Source: CAZVNZ01 sp964628515 (GTDB taxonomy: Bacteria > Bacillota > Clostridia > Christensenellales > Christensenellaceae). From it: a stretch of 64,000 nucleotides of DNA. The stretch's first letter is position 1. Each line of letters begins with the position of its first letter. A model generated the notes under the pieces. The model saw nothing but the letters and a program-made list of their open reading frames with translations. It did not search any database and was not told the DNA's origin. The DNA lies in contig CAZVNZ010000013.1 of NCBI GenBank assembly GCA_964628515.1, positions 6,132-70,131 of the forward strand, in the 5' to 3' direction. Positions 48,921-58,746 of the stretch are shown here, in pieces. The position numbers and the translations under genes are program-made.

Positions 48921-49775
48921 TTAAATGTTGAAGTTGTCAAGTGTAACATCGTCTTTATCGTCTTTTTCTTCCTGTTTTGTATCTGCGGAAATTATATTTT
49001 CTGTATTCTCCCCATTTTGCATTTCTTCTATCTCGTCTTTTAAAATCATAACGGAAGAATACTGCTTGGTTTTTGAGAAGGATAGCCTTGGTATATTATC
49101 TACCGTTTGGAAGAAAAACCAGCCTTTGTTAAGCATACGTTTTACTTGAGGTATTAGAGCTAAATCCAACTTGACAAACTGCTTTTGCTTGTTAAGATAG
49201 GCTTTACTGAAAAACTTACCTAAGTAAAAGCCCACAACACCCATTAGTACAGCAAAAATTAGTGGCAAAAACTCAAACAAATTTACTAAAGGTTGAGAAA
49301 ATGCCGGTATACCCAGTAAAATTATGCCCACCACCAAAAATATTACAGGAGTGGCTATTTGCAATATGTCTATTAGCCTATATGTCTTTTTGCATTTGTT
49401 GCATATGCCTGCCTGCACGGTTAGTAAGGAGCCTATGGGTGTTCTTACCTTTTTGCCAAAGCCGAAAAACATTCCTTTTTCCGATTTTGGCTCGGGATTT
49501 GCCATATCAAAAAGTGCGTAAGCATCGCTGTCTTTAGGCTCGTCCATACAAAAATGGCATTTGCCGTCTAAATGCAGATTGTCGAAATCCTCCGGCAAAT
49601 AGGAAAGTGTTGTTTTCCATCTGTTAAGGGCGTCTTGTTTGTCGCTGTCTGCCTTAATTGTGGCAATATAACAATGCAGACACCCCGATTTATCCAACCA
49701 ATGACAAAGCTCGCTGTTTTCTATACAGCAATTTTCTCTTATATATTTTTCGTGTTCGTTTCTTGCTTCGCTCAT
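48921..49775 (-). CDS. Unknown Cys-rich membrane protein inside the rpo-str operon
   Basis: A 284-residue protein that I do not recognise. The N-terminal half is rich in paired cysteines: CCIENSELCHWLDKSGCLHC (residues about 16-35), GKCHFC (about 71-76) and GICNKCKK (about 123-130), suggesting two or more zinc sites. Two membrane helices follow (about 138-190), then a charged cytoplasmic-looking region and a very acidic C-terminal tail. The ATG is three bases after the rpoC stop, so it is translationally coupled to RNA polymerase synthesis. The usual gene order has nothing here but the L7Ae-like gene. Confidence 0.75.
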   Translation of the reverse strand: MSEARNEHEKYIRENCCIENSELCHWLDKSGCLHCYIATIKADSDKQDALNRWKTTLSYLPEDFDNLHLDGKCHFCMDEPKDSDAYALFDMANPEPKSEKGMFFGFGKKVRTPIGSLLTVQAGICNKCKKTYRLIDILQIATPVIFLVVGIILLGIPAFSQPLVNLFEFLPLIFAVLMGVVGFYLGKFFSKAYLNKQKQFVKLDLALIPQVKRMLNKGWFFFQTVDNIPRLSFSKTKQYSSVMILKDEIEEMQNGENTENIISADTKQEEKDDKDDVTLDNFNI

Positions 49776-49778
49776 TAA

Positions 49779-52700
49779 TTATACCTGATCAACCGTTTCT
49801 TCTATTCCTTCGTCTATTTGTACCGCAATTTCTTCGTTTACCACATTAGAAATTACGTCTATGTTTTTGTATCTCTTCATACCCGTTCCGGCAGGTATAA
49901 GTTTACCTATTATAATGTTTTCCTTAAGACCGAGTAATGGGTCTATTTTGCCCTTAATAGCAGCCTCCGTAAGCACCCTTGTTGTTTCTTGGAAGGATGC
50001 CGCCGATAGGAAGCTGTCTGTTGAAAGAGATGCCTTTGTTATTCCGAGGAGTACACGAGACGCCATTGCAGGCTCTTTGCCTTCTTTTATCATCTTTTCG
50101 TTTTCCTTCTCGAAACGGAAAATATCCACAAGCTCGCCCGGCAGCATATTTGTATCCCCTGCGTCTTCTATTTTACATTTTTTAAGCATTTGACGCACAA
50201 TAATCTCAAGATGTTTATCCGAAATTTCAACACCCTGCATACGATACACCGATTGTACCTCTTTTAGCAGATACTCCTGCACACCCTTCATACCCTTAAT
50301 TTTAAGAATATCGTTAGGGTTTATAGAGCCTTCTGTAAGCTCGTCTCCTGCCTCTATTACGTCGCCGTCAAAAACCTTCATGCGTGAGCCATAGGGTATT
50401 GGATAAACTCTTGCCTCTCCGCCTTCGTTTGCAACGGTGATTTCTCTTTTTTTACGGTTGTCGCTAACTGTAACAGTACCGGATATTTCCGTAATTACGG
50501 CTAAACCTCTTGGTTTTCTTGCCTCAAAAAGCTCCTCTACACGAGGTAGACCTTGGGTAATATCTCCACCTGCTACACCGCCTGTGTGGAATGTTCTCAT
50601 TGTTAGCTGTGTTCCCGGCTCTCCTATGGACTGCGCTGCAATTACGCCAACCGCCTCTCCAATATCCACAAGATTACCTGTTGCCATGTTGGCACCATAA
50701 CACTTTGCGCACACTCCATGCTCACTCTTGCAAGTAAATACCGAGCGCACTTCCACTTCCTCTATGCCTGCCTTTACGATTTTTGAGGCAAGCTCGTTTG
50801 TAAGCATTACATTTGCGCCCACAATTTCGTTGCCCTCGCTGTCTATAACGGCAGCGGAGGTAAATCTGCCTCTTAATCTGTCCTCTAAAGGCTCTATGAT
50901 TTCTTTACCGTTTGTTAAATTACGCACGGGTACGCCTTGAATTTGCTCTCCTGCGCTTTCGTAGCAGTCTATTTCTCTGACTATTACGTTATGAGAAACG
51001 TCTACAAGTCTACGTGTTAAGTAGCCGGAGTCCGCCGTTCTTAAGGCAGTATCTGCAAGCCCCTTTCTTGCACCGTGAGAGGAAATAAAGAATTCCAAAA
51101 CGGTTAGTCCTTCACGGAAGTTTGCACGAATGGGTATTTCTATAATTTCGCCGTTGGGGTCTGCCATAAGACCACGCATACCGGCTAACTGTCTTATTTG
51201 GTTGGTAGAACCACGAGCACCCGAGTTTGCCATCATGTATATTGGGTTAAACTTATCTAAGTTTTTCATTAAGGCGTTGGTAACCTTGTTTGTGGTTTCC
51301 TCCCACACCTTAATTGCGTTGTCCTTTCTTTCTTTGGCGGTTACAAGCCCTCTTAAATATTGGTTTTCTATTTTTACAATACGCTCTTCTGCCGCATCTA
51401 CCAAACCTTTTTTCTCGTCTGGGATTATCATATCCGAAACACTTACTGTAATTGCCCCTACTGTTGAGTAGTGGAAACCTAAAGTTTTTATTTCGTCTAA
51501 TATTTTTGATGTTTTTGTAGGCCCTAATTTTGCAAAGCAACAGTCTACAATTTTGCCTAATTGCTTTTTATCCACAAGGGCATCTACTTCAAATTTAAGC
51601 TCGTTTTCGCTTAGAGATCTATCCATATAGCCTAAATCTTGCGGTATTGCGCCGTTAAAAATAACTCTGCCTGTGGTGGTTTGTATAATACCCGTTTTTA
51701 GTTTGCCCTTAACCTCTTTTTGTACACGGATTTTAACCATTGCCTGTAAGTCTATGTTGCCCGTATTGTAGGCAAGCACCGCCTCGTCGGGAGATGCAAA
51801 CACACTGCCCTCGCCTTTTGCGCCCTCTTTATGAATGGTAAGGTAGTAAGAGCCTATAACCATATCCTGCGTAGGCGAAACTACCGGACGCCCGTCTTGT
51901 GGCTTTAAGATATTGTTTGCCGCAAGCATTAAAAATCTTGCCTCTGCCTGTGCTTCCACGGAAAGTGGAACGTGTACAGCCATTTGATCACCATCAAAAT
52001 CCGCATTATACGCCGTACAAACAAGAGGATGTATTTTAAGCGCACGCCCTTCCACAAGCACCGGCTCGAAAGCTTGTATGCCCAGTCTGTGGAGTGTAGG
52101 GGCACGGTTTAGCAGTACGGGATGTCCTTTTATAACTTCCTCCAAAACGTCCCAAACCTCTGTACGTACCTTCTCTACCATACGCTTTGCGGATTTTATA
52201 TTGTGTGCAAAGCCTTCCTGTACCAGCTTTTTCATAACAAAGGGTTTAAAGAGCTCTAAAGCCATTTCCTTTGGTAGTCCGCACTGATACATTTTAAGCT
52301 CAGGCCCTACAACAATAACGCTACGTCCGGAATAATCCACACGTTTTCCCAGTAAGTTTTGTCTGAAACGTCCTTGCTTGCCTCTAAGCATATCGGAGAG
52401 GGATTTTAACGGTCTGTTGCCCGGGCCTGTTACAGGTCTTCCCCGTCTGCCGTTATCTATTAACGCATCCACAGCCTCCTGTAACATACGTTTTTCGTTT
52501 CTTACGATGATATCCGGTGCCTTTAAGGACAGCAATCTGTTTAAACGGTTGTTTCTGTTGATTACACGTCTGTATAAATCGTTTAAATCGGAGGTTGCAA
52601 ATCTGCCACCGTCTAACTGTACCATTGGTCTAAGCTCCGGTGGTATTACGGGTACAACGTCCATAATAAGCCACTCCGGCTTGTTGCCCGATTGCTTAAA

Positions 52701-53348
52701 GGCTTCCACAACCTCTAAACGTTTAATCGCTCTTACACGTTTTTGCCCTGTGGATAGCTTTAAATCCTCTCTAAGCTCGGTAGATTCCTGCTCTAAATTA
52801 ACTTTTTTTAGCAGAACCTTAACCGCCTCAGCGCCCATGCCTGCCTTAAACGCTTCTTCCCCAAAACGACTTTGCGCCTCTCTGTATTCTTTATCCGTAA
52901 GCAATTGTTTGTATTCTAATCCGGTTTCCATTGGGTCTGTAACCACAAATGCCGCAAAATAAAGTATTTTCTCCAAGGAACGTGGAGACATATCAAGTAG
53001 TAACCCCATTCTTGAAGGTATACCTTTAAAATACCAAATATGAGAAACGGGAGCGGCAAGTTCTATATGCCCCATTCTCTCACGTCTTACTTTTGCACGA
53101 GTAACTTCTACTCCGCACTTATCGCAAACTATGCCTTTATATCTTACACGTTTATATCTTCCGCAATGACACTCCCAATCCTTAGTGGGTCCAAAAATCT
53201 TTTCGCAAAACAAACCGTCTTTTTCCGGCTTTAGTGTTCTGTAATTTATTGTTTCGGGTTTTTTAACTTCCCCTCTGGACCACTCTCTGATTTTCTCGGG
53301 AGATGCCAAACCAATTTGTATAGAGTCAAATGTATTGAGTTCGAACAA
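49779..53348 (-). CDS. rpoC: RNA polymerase beta' subunit
   Basis: A 1189-residue subunit. The catalytic NADFDGDQMAVH magnesium motif, the N-terminal zinc site (CHCGRYKRVRYKGIVCDKCG) and the second zinc region near CKSEHGVCAKCYG are intact. The start is TTG with GAGGAG upstream, consistent with the family N-terminus FELNTFDSIQIGLASPEKI. It is about 35 bases after rpoB. Confidence 0.98.
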   Translation of the reverse strand: MFELNTFDSIQIGLASPEKIREWSRGEVKKPETINYRTLKPEKDGLFCEKIFGPTKDWECHCGRYKRVRYKGIVCDKCGVEVTRAKVRRERMGHIELAAPVSHIWYFKGIPSRMGLLLDMSPRSLEKILYFAAFVVTDPMETGLEYKQLLTDKEYREAQSRFGEEAFKAGMGAEAVKVLLKKVNLEQESTELREDLKLSTGQKRVRAIKRLEVVEAFKQSGNKPEWLIMDVVPVIPPELRPMVQLDGGRFATSDLNDLYRRVINRNNRLNRLLSLKAPDIIVRNEKRMLQEAVDALIDNGRRGRPVTGPGNRPLKSLSDMLRGKQGRFRQNLLGKRVDYSGRSVIVVGPELKMYQCGLPKEMALELFKPFVMKKLVQEGFAHNIKSAKRMVEKVRTEVWDVLEEVIKGHPVLLNRAPTLHRLGIQAFEPVLVEGRALKIHPLVCTAYNADFDGDQMAVHVPLSVEAQAEARFLMLAANNILKPQDGRPVVSPTQDMVIGSYYLTIHKEGAKGEGSVFASPDEAVLAYNTGNIDLQAMVKIRVQKEVKGKLKTGIIQTTTGRVIFNGAIPQDLGYMDRSLSENELKFEVDALVDKKQLGKIVDCCFAKLGPTKTSKILDEIKTLGFHYSTVGAITVSVSDMIIPDEKKGLVDAAEERIVKIENQYLRGLVTAKERKDNAIKVWEETTNKVTNALMKNLDKFNPIYMMANSGARGSTNQIRQLAGMRGLMADPNGEIIEIPIRANFREGLTVLEFFISSHGARKGLADTALRTADSGYLTRRLVDVSHNVIVREIDCYESAGEQIQGVPVRNLTNGKEIIEPLEDRLRGRFTSAAVIDSEGNEIVGANVMLTNELASKIVKAGIEEVEVRSVFTCKSEHGVCAKCYGANMATGNLVDIGEAVGVIAAQSIGEPGTQLTMRTFHTGGVAGGDITQGLPRVEELFEARKPRGLAVITEISGTVTVSDNRKKREITVANEGGEARVYPIPYGSRMKVFDGDVIEAGDELTEGSINPNDILKIKGMKGVQEYLLKEVQSVYRMQGVEISDKHLEIIVRQMLKKCKIEDAGDTNMLPGELVDIFRFEKENEKMIKEGKEPAMASRVLLGITKASLSTDSFLSAASFQETTRVLTEAAIKGKIDPLLGLKENIIIGKLIPAGTGMKRYKNIDVISNVVNEEIAVQIDEGIEETVDQV

Positions 53349-53382
53349 AATAAACTCCTCTCCTTTTCTAATTACTTATCTA

Positions 53383-56300
53383 TCAATCAAAATCTAAATC
53401 GTCAACATCAAGGATATTATCTTCTAAATCTATATCCTCTACCACATCGTCAAGATCGTCAAAATTAACGTCGTCATCGTCTAACATATCGATGTCGTCT
53501 AAATCGAGCTCGTCAATATCTTCTATGATCATCTCGGAAGCATCAAATTCTGCGCCTTCTTCCATTGGTAAGTCCTCCACTCCTGCAATGTTTATATCCA
53601 TAAGCATTTCGTCGTCTATGGTTTCTTTTATTGCAACTTCCCCTCTGTCTTCGGAAATAACTTTAATATCTAATCCCAAGCTTTGCATTTCCTTAATAAG
53701 TACCTTAAAGGATTCGGGTACTCCCGGCTCGGGTATGTTTTCTCCTTTTACGATAGATTCGTAAGTTTTTACACGGCCAATAACATCGTCCGATTTAACC
53801 GTGAGAATTTCTTGCAATGTGTTTGACGCACCGTATGCCTCAAGTGCCCAAACTTCCATCTCTCCAAAACGTTGACCGCCAAATTGCGCTTTACCGCCAA
53901 GAGGTTGTTGGGTAACGAGAGAGTATGGCCCTGTGGAACGTGCGTGGATTTTGTCGTCTACCAAGTGAGCAAGTTTAAGTATGTACATATAGCCTACCGT
54001 AACTCTATTTTCAAAGGGCTCTCCGCTTCTGCCGTCGTACAGTACCGTTTTTCCGTCTCTGGAAAGTCCGCTTTTTTCTAAGAGTTCTTCTATATCCTCC
54101 TCTGTTGCGCCGTCAAAAACGGGGGTGGCAATCTCTATGCCAAGAGCTCTTGCCGCCATGCCTAAATGCACCTCTAACACCTGCCCGATATTCATACGGG
54201 AAGGCACGCCAAGAGGGTTTAGCACAACATCTAAGGGTGTGCCGTCCGGCAAATATGGCATATCCTCCACAGGCATTACCCTTGAAATAACACCTTTGTT
54301 GCCATGACGTCCTGCCATTTTATCCCCAACGGAAATTTTTCTTTTTTGAGCAATGTATACACGCACAAGTTTGTTTACTCCTGCCGTAAGCTCGTCTTTG
54401 TTTTCTCTTGTAAATACCTTTACATCTACGATAATACCGCCTTCTCCGTGAGGAACTCTAAGGGAGGTATCTCTTACTTCTCTTGCTTTTTCTCCAAATA
54501 TGGCTCTAAGCAGTCGCTCTTCTGCCGTAAGTTCCGTTTCTCCCTTTGGAGTAACTTTGCCCACAAGAATATCTCCGCTTCTGACTTCTGCGCCAATGCG
54601 AATTATACCCTTTGCATCTAAATCTTTAAGTGCGTCCTCGCCCACGTTTGGAATGTCTCTTGTAATTTCTTCCGGCCCTAATTTAGTGTCCCTTGCCTCC
54701 GCCTCGTATTCTTCAATATGAATGGAAGTAAACACATCGTCTTTAACAAGCCTTTCGGAAAGTAAAATAGCATCCTCGTAGTTGTAGCCTTCCCATGTCA
54801 TGAAACCTACAAGCACGTTTTTGCCAAGCGCCATCTCCCCTTTATCCGTAGAAGGTCCGTCTGCAATTACCTGACCTTGGGTGATGCTTTGCCCTCTGTG
54901 TACAATGGGTAGTTGGTTTATACAAGTACCTTGGTTGGAGCGGGCAAACTTAATTAAGTTATGCTCGCTAACCGTATTGTCGTCGTTGTCTATTACTATT
55001 TTTTTTGCTGTAACACTCCTTACAACACCGTTTTTTTCTGCTATTACAAGCACTCCGGAGTCGTAGGCGGCTTTGTACTCCATACCTGTGCCCACCACGG
55101 GTGCCTCGGGTATTAAAAGGGGTACCGCCTGTCTTTGCATGTTAGAGCCCATAAGCGCTCTGTTAGCATCATCATTCTCCAAAAATGGAATTAATGCTGT
55201 TGCCACGGATACAAGCTGTTGAGGGGAAACGTCCATTAAGTCCACTTCTTCTCTGTGCGCTTCTACAAATTGGTCTCGAATACGGCACATTACACGCTCG
55301 TGAACAAACTGCCCGTTTTCGTCTATAGGCTCGTTTGCTTGGGCTACGATTAAGTCGTCCTCTTCGTGCGCCGTCATATATTTAACATCGTTTGTAACTA
55401 CATTGCGTTTTTTGTCTATTATTCTAAAGGGTGTCTCTATAAAACCGTACTCGTTTACACGTGCATAGGTGGACAGAGAACCGATAAGACCGATGTTTGG
55501 ACCTTCGGGAGTTTCTATTGGGCACATTCTGCCGTAATGTGAATGGTGAACGTCTCTAACCTCGAAACTTGCCCTGTCTCTGTTAAGACCGCCCGGTCCT
55601 AAGGCTGATAATCTTCTTTTGTGGGTAAGCTCTGCTAATGGGTTTGTTTGATCCATAAACTGAGAAAGCTGAGAACTACCGAAAAACTCCTTAATAGCCG
55701 CCGTTACCGGACGTATATTAATTAAGTTGGAGGGAGTTGCAACATCCATATCCTGTATGGACATCCTCTCCCTTACTACCCTTTCTAACCTTGTTAAACC
55801 TACTCGAATTTGGTTTTGCAAAAGCTCTCCTACCGAGCGCAAACGTCTGTTGCCTAAGTGGTCTATATCGTCTGTGTTGCCCACTTTGTACTTTAAGCCA
55901 AGGAAATAACTTACGGTTGCAAAAATATCCTCCACAATAATATGCTTTGGAATTAATATGTGCAGGTTTTCTTTCAGCACTTCTTTTAGCTTGTTTTTAT
56001 CTGCGCCAAACTCGTCTAAAATACCTTTAAACGCAGGATAGTACACCTTTTCGTTGATGCCTGCATCCATTGGGTTAAACTTTAAATGAGCGGAGGCATC
56101 CACAAAGTGATTACCCCTTACACGTAAAATACTGCCCTCGATGTCTATATCTACAACATTAACTCCGGCATTTTCGATTTCTAAGGCTTTTTTATCCGAG
56201 ATTACCTCCCCTTTGGCGCATAAAAGCTCTCCCGTTTCCTCGTTTATTACGTTGTCTGCCGCAATTCTGCCCGAAATACGTGTGGAAATTGCAAGTTTTT

Positions 56301-57123
56301 CGTTGTATTTGTATCTGCCCACCCTTGCTAAGTCGTAACGTTTCGGGTCAAAAAACAGTGCGCCTATTAAAATATTTGCACTTTCCACCGTTGGTGGCTC
56401 GCCCGGACGCAAACGTTTGTATATTTCTAATAATCCCTCGTCCTTGTTAGTCGTGTTATCCTTTTTTAATGTTACTTCTATGTTTTCGTCGTCCCCGAAA
56501 GCCGTACGTATTTCCGTGTTAGAGCCCATGCCCATTGCACGTAAAAATACTGTTGCAGGTAGTTTTCTTGTTCTGTCTACACGTATAAACATACAGTCGT
56601 TGGAGTCCGTTTCAAATTCTATCCACGCACCTCTGTTTGGTATTACGGTAGAGCTAAATAAATCCTTGCCTGCTTTGTCTTTGGTATCTGTAAAGTACAC
56701 CCCGGGAGAACGCACTAACTGGGAAACGATTACACGCTCCGCACCGTTAATGATGAATGTGCCCTTTTCCGTCATTAAGGGGAAATCTCCCATAAAAACT
56801 TCCTGCTCTTTTACCTCTCCCGTTTCTTTGTTAAGCAAACGTACTTTAACTCTTAGTGGGGCGGCATAGTTTACATCTCTCTCTTTACATTCCTCTACGG
56901 AATATTTGGATGTTTTTACACTTTGGTAATCTACAAATTCCAAAACAAGATTTTCAGAATAATCAACAATAGGGGAAATATCTTTTAATACTTCTCCCAG
57001 TCCATCATCTAAAAATCTTTGGTACGAGTTTTTTTGGATTTCGATTAAGTCCGGCATGTCCAGAACTTTTCGGATATTAGAAAAGCTCTCTCTCTTCTTG
57101 GTTCCAAACTTAACTTCATTCAT
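53383..57123 (-). CDS. rpoB: RNA polymerase beta subunit with a long acidic C-terminal tail
   Basis: A 1246-residue subunit. The rifampicin pocket SSQLSQFMDQTNPLAELTHK and HKRRLSALGPGGL are wild type, so no resistance allele is seen. After the normal end of the protein (SLGLDIKVISEDRGE) about 80 further residues follow, ending in a strongly acidic run rich in Asp (DLDDIDMLDDDDVNFDDLDD and similar). The usual rplJL genes are not upstream; a diguanylate cyclase is. AGGAG lies about 13 bases before the ATG. Confidence 0.97.
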   Translation of the reverse strand: MNEVKFGTKKRESFSNIRKVLDMPDLIEIQKNSYQRFLDDGLGEVLKDISPIVDYSENLVLEFVDYQSVKTSKYSVEECKERDVNYAAPLRVKVRLLNKETGEVKEQEVFMGDFPLMTEKGTFIINGAERVIVSQLVRSPGVYFTDTKDKAGKDLFSSTVIPNRGAWIEFETDSNDCMFIRVDRTRKLPATVFLRAMGMGSNTEIRTAFGDDENIEVTLKKDNTTNKDEGLLEIYKRLRPGEPPTVESANILIGALFFDPKRYDLARVGRYKYNEKLAISTRISGRIAADNVINEETGELLCAKGEVISDKKALEIENAGVNVVDIDIEGSILRVRGNHFVDASAHLKFNPMDAGINEKVYYPAFKGILDEFGADKNKLKEVLKENLHILIPKHIIVEDIFATVSYFLGLKYKVGNTDDIDHLGNRRLRSVGELLQNQIRVGLTRLERVVRERMSIQDMDVATPSNLINIRPVTAAIKEFFGSSQLSQFMDQTNPLAELTHKRRLSALGPGGLNRDRASFEVRDVHHSHYGRMCPIETPEGPNIGLIGSLSTYARVNEYGFIETPFRIIDKKRNVVTNDVKYMTAHEEDDLIVAQANEPIDENGQFVHERVMCRIRDQFVEAHREEVDLMDVSPQQLVSVATALIPFLENDDANRALMGSNMQRQAVPLLIPEAPVVGTGMEYKAAYDSGVLVIAEKNGVVRSVTAKKIVIDNDDNTVSEHNLIKFARSNQGTCINQLPIVHRGQSITQGQVIADGPSTDKGEMALGKNVLVGFMTWEGYNYEDAILLSERLVKDDVFTSIHIEEYEAEARDTKLGPEEITRDIPNVGEDALKDLDAKGIIRIGAEVRSGDILVGKVTPKGETELTAEERLLRAIFGEKAREVRDTSLRVPHGEGGIIVDVKVFTRENKDELTAGVNKLVRVYIAQKRKISVGDKMAGRHGNKGVISRVMPVEDMPYLPDGTPLDVVLNPLGVPSRMNIGQVLEVHLGMAARALGIEIATPVFDGATEEDIEELLEKSGLSRDGKTVLYDGRSGEPFENRVTVGYMYILKLAHLVDDKIHARSTGPYSLVTQQPLGGKAQFGGQRFGEMEVWALEAYGASNTLQEILTVKSDDVIGRVKTYESIVKGENIPEPGVPESFKVLIKEMQSLGLDIKVISEDRGEVAIKETIDDEMLMDINIAGVEDLPMEEGAEFDASEMIIEDIDELDLDDIDMLDDDDVNFDDLDDVVEDIDLEDNILDVDDLDFD

Positions 57124-57267
57124 ACTAAAAATTCAACTCCTATATATAAAAAATGTTTTTTTACTCTATAATTCTCACTAACCGCATAACCACCCCTAAA
57201 ATTACATCTTTTTATAATTGAAATTAAGACATAACACGGCATTATACATATGCTAATGCAGTTTACT

Positions 57268-57296
57268 ATATTATCATAAGGAAGTCAATATGTCAA
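57268..57296 (-). promoter_or_regulatory. Strong promoter of the rpoBC operon
   Basis: Minus-strand TTGACA and TAATAT with 17-base spacing, preceded by an extended -10 TGA. A second, weaker pair (TTGACT and TAAACT, 17 bases) overlaps it. The leader is about 138 bases. Confidence 0.75.
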
Positions 57297-57355
57297 CAGT
57301 TTTTTTTAGGATTTTAAAAAAAATTATTAAAATTGATAAATTGGCAAGTGGCAGA

Positions 57356-58642
57356 TTAGGGCATTGTGTTTGCGTCATAAATTTCGTATCTGTTTCTGCC
57401 CTTTTGTTTCGCGCTGTACATTGCTTTGTCCGCTTTAATAATAAAGTCCGTCTCCGCTTTTTTGGTAATATCCGTAGGTATTGCACAATAAATTCCTTGA
57501 GAAATGGAAATAAATTTATCCGCCAAACTAAAATCGTGAGGAATTTTTAAAATGTCCACCGCCACTTTAATCTTTTTTGCCACATTAATACCGCCGTTTA
57601 AATCGGTATCCGGCAGTAAAATTAAAATTTCCTCTCCACCGTAACGGCACACAACATCCATATTGCTTCTAAGCACGGATTTTATGCTTGCGCACACCGA
57701 GGTTATTACGTCGTCCCCCATTTTATGCCCATAGTTATCGTTGTAATTTTTAAAGTAGTCAATATCTGCCATTATTGCGCAAAGTGGCTGTTTTTTTGTG
57801 CAACATTCCCTAATTACTTTAGGAAAGATTATCTCTAAATAGCGCCTGTTGTATAACTGTGTAAGTGGGTCTGTATTTACTTCTTTATCGCTTATACTGC
57901 TCTTTTTTCTGTATAAAAGTATGTATATTATTGTAAGCACTATGGAGGGCAGTATAAAGGTTAGCATTAACGCACTTCTTATATTATTGGTGTGTAAAAT
58001 GTAGCTTTCATAATAAATATCCACACCCATAAGCCCCACAAAATTATTTTCTTTTGAGTATATGGGCACCATTCCCGTAAAGGAGTCTCCGTATTCGTCT
58101 TTTACTATTACATAACCGCTTTTTTCCTCTTTAAAATAAGGGGAGTCCGCCCCTCTTAAAAATGAGTATCTGTTGGTATCATCGTAATAATTGGCAGTAC
58201 CCGAAACTACTACTTGCTGTTCTTTATTTACTATAACATCAAGCAACCACAGCAAATTTAAGGGTGTGCCTGCTTTTGCTTCGTAAAACTCCTCGTTTTC
58301 TTTGGTTACGTAGTATTTTACTTCCTCCGGTTTTAGCTGTACCATTAAATATGCGTATTTAAAATCCGGACTGAAATCGGGCTGGGTAAAAAGGGCGGTG
58401 AGTCTTTTGTTGGCAGGATGCTCTAAAGTTTCCTCAAAAGTAAGCTTTTTTAGCTCCTCTACCTCCCTGTCCGTTATTTCAAATTTATTTGATGCTATTT
58501 TTGCTATATCCAATGCTTTTGTGCCAAGCATAATGTAATACTCTTGTGTCATCCAATTTGTGATTAAATTTATGGCAAACACACCTACTATAATGTATAT
58601 AAGTATGCCTATAATTAATAAATATTTGTTAGATTTAGCCAC
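57356..58642 (-). CDS. Membrane-bound diguanylate cyclase (GGDEF)
   Basis: A 428-residue protein. Two membrane helices (about 5-27 and 222-244) flank an extracytoplasmic sensor region of the dCache type. The cytoplasmic GGDEF domain has DPLTQLYNRRYL, DIDYFKNYND and the active-site RYGGEEI (GGEEI at 335-339), so it should make cyclic di-GMP. The inhibitory RxxD site is not present in its usual place. It starts with GTG after AAGGGA. It sits directly upstream of rpoB but with its own promoter. Confidence 0.92.
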   Translation of the reverse strand: MAKSNKYLLIIGILIYIIVGVFAINLITNWMTQEYYIMLGTKALDIAKIASNKFEITDREVEELKKLTFEETLEHPANKRLTALFTQPDFSPDFKYAYLMVQLKPEEVKYYVTKENEEFYEAKAGTPLNLLWLLDVIVNKEQQVVVSGTANYYDDTNRYSFLRGADSPYFKEEKSGYVIVKDEYGDSFTGMVPIYSKENNFVGLMGVDIYYESYILHTNNIRSALMLTFILPSIVLTIIYILLYRKKSSISDKEVNTDPLTQLYNRRYLEIIFPKVIRECCTKKQPLCAIMADIDYFKNYNDNYGHKMGDDVITSVCASIKSVLRSNMDVVCRYGGEEILILLPDTDLNGGINVAKKIKVAVDILKIPHDFSLADKFISISQGIYCAIPTDITKKAETDFIIKADKAMYSAKQKGRNRYEIYDANTMP

Positions 58643-58683
58643 TCATAATCCCTTGCTTTCCAAATATAATAAATCAGTATATA

Positions 58684-58712
58684 ATTATAACATTATTTTT
58701 CTGCAAATACAA
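58684..58712 (-). promoter_or_regulatory. Promoter of the diguanylate cyclase gene
   Basis: Minus-strand TTGTAT and perfect TATAAT at 17-base spacing, about 40 bases before the GTG start. Confidence 0.65.
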
Positions 58713-58746
58713 TATTTTCTTATAATATTTGCGACTAATTTTGCGA

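Noticed and set aside
52378..52962. Long reading frame antisense to rpoC as a gene
   Set aside because: It overlaps a conserved essential gene, has no ribosome site or family resemblance, and is best explained as a coding shadow.
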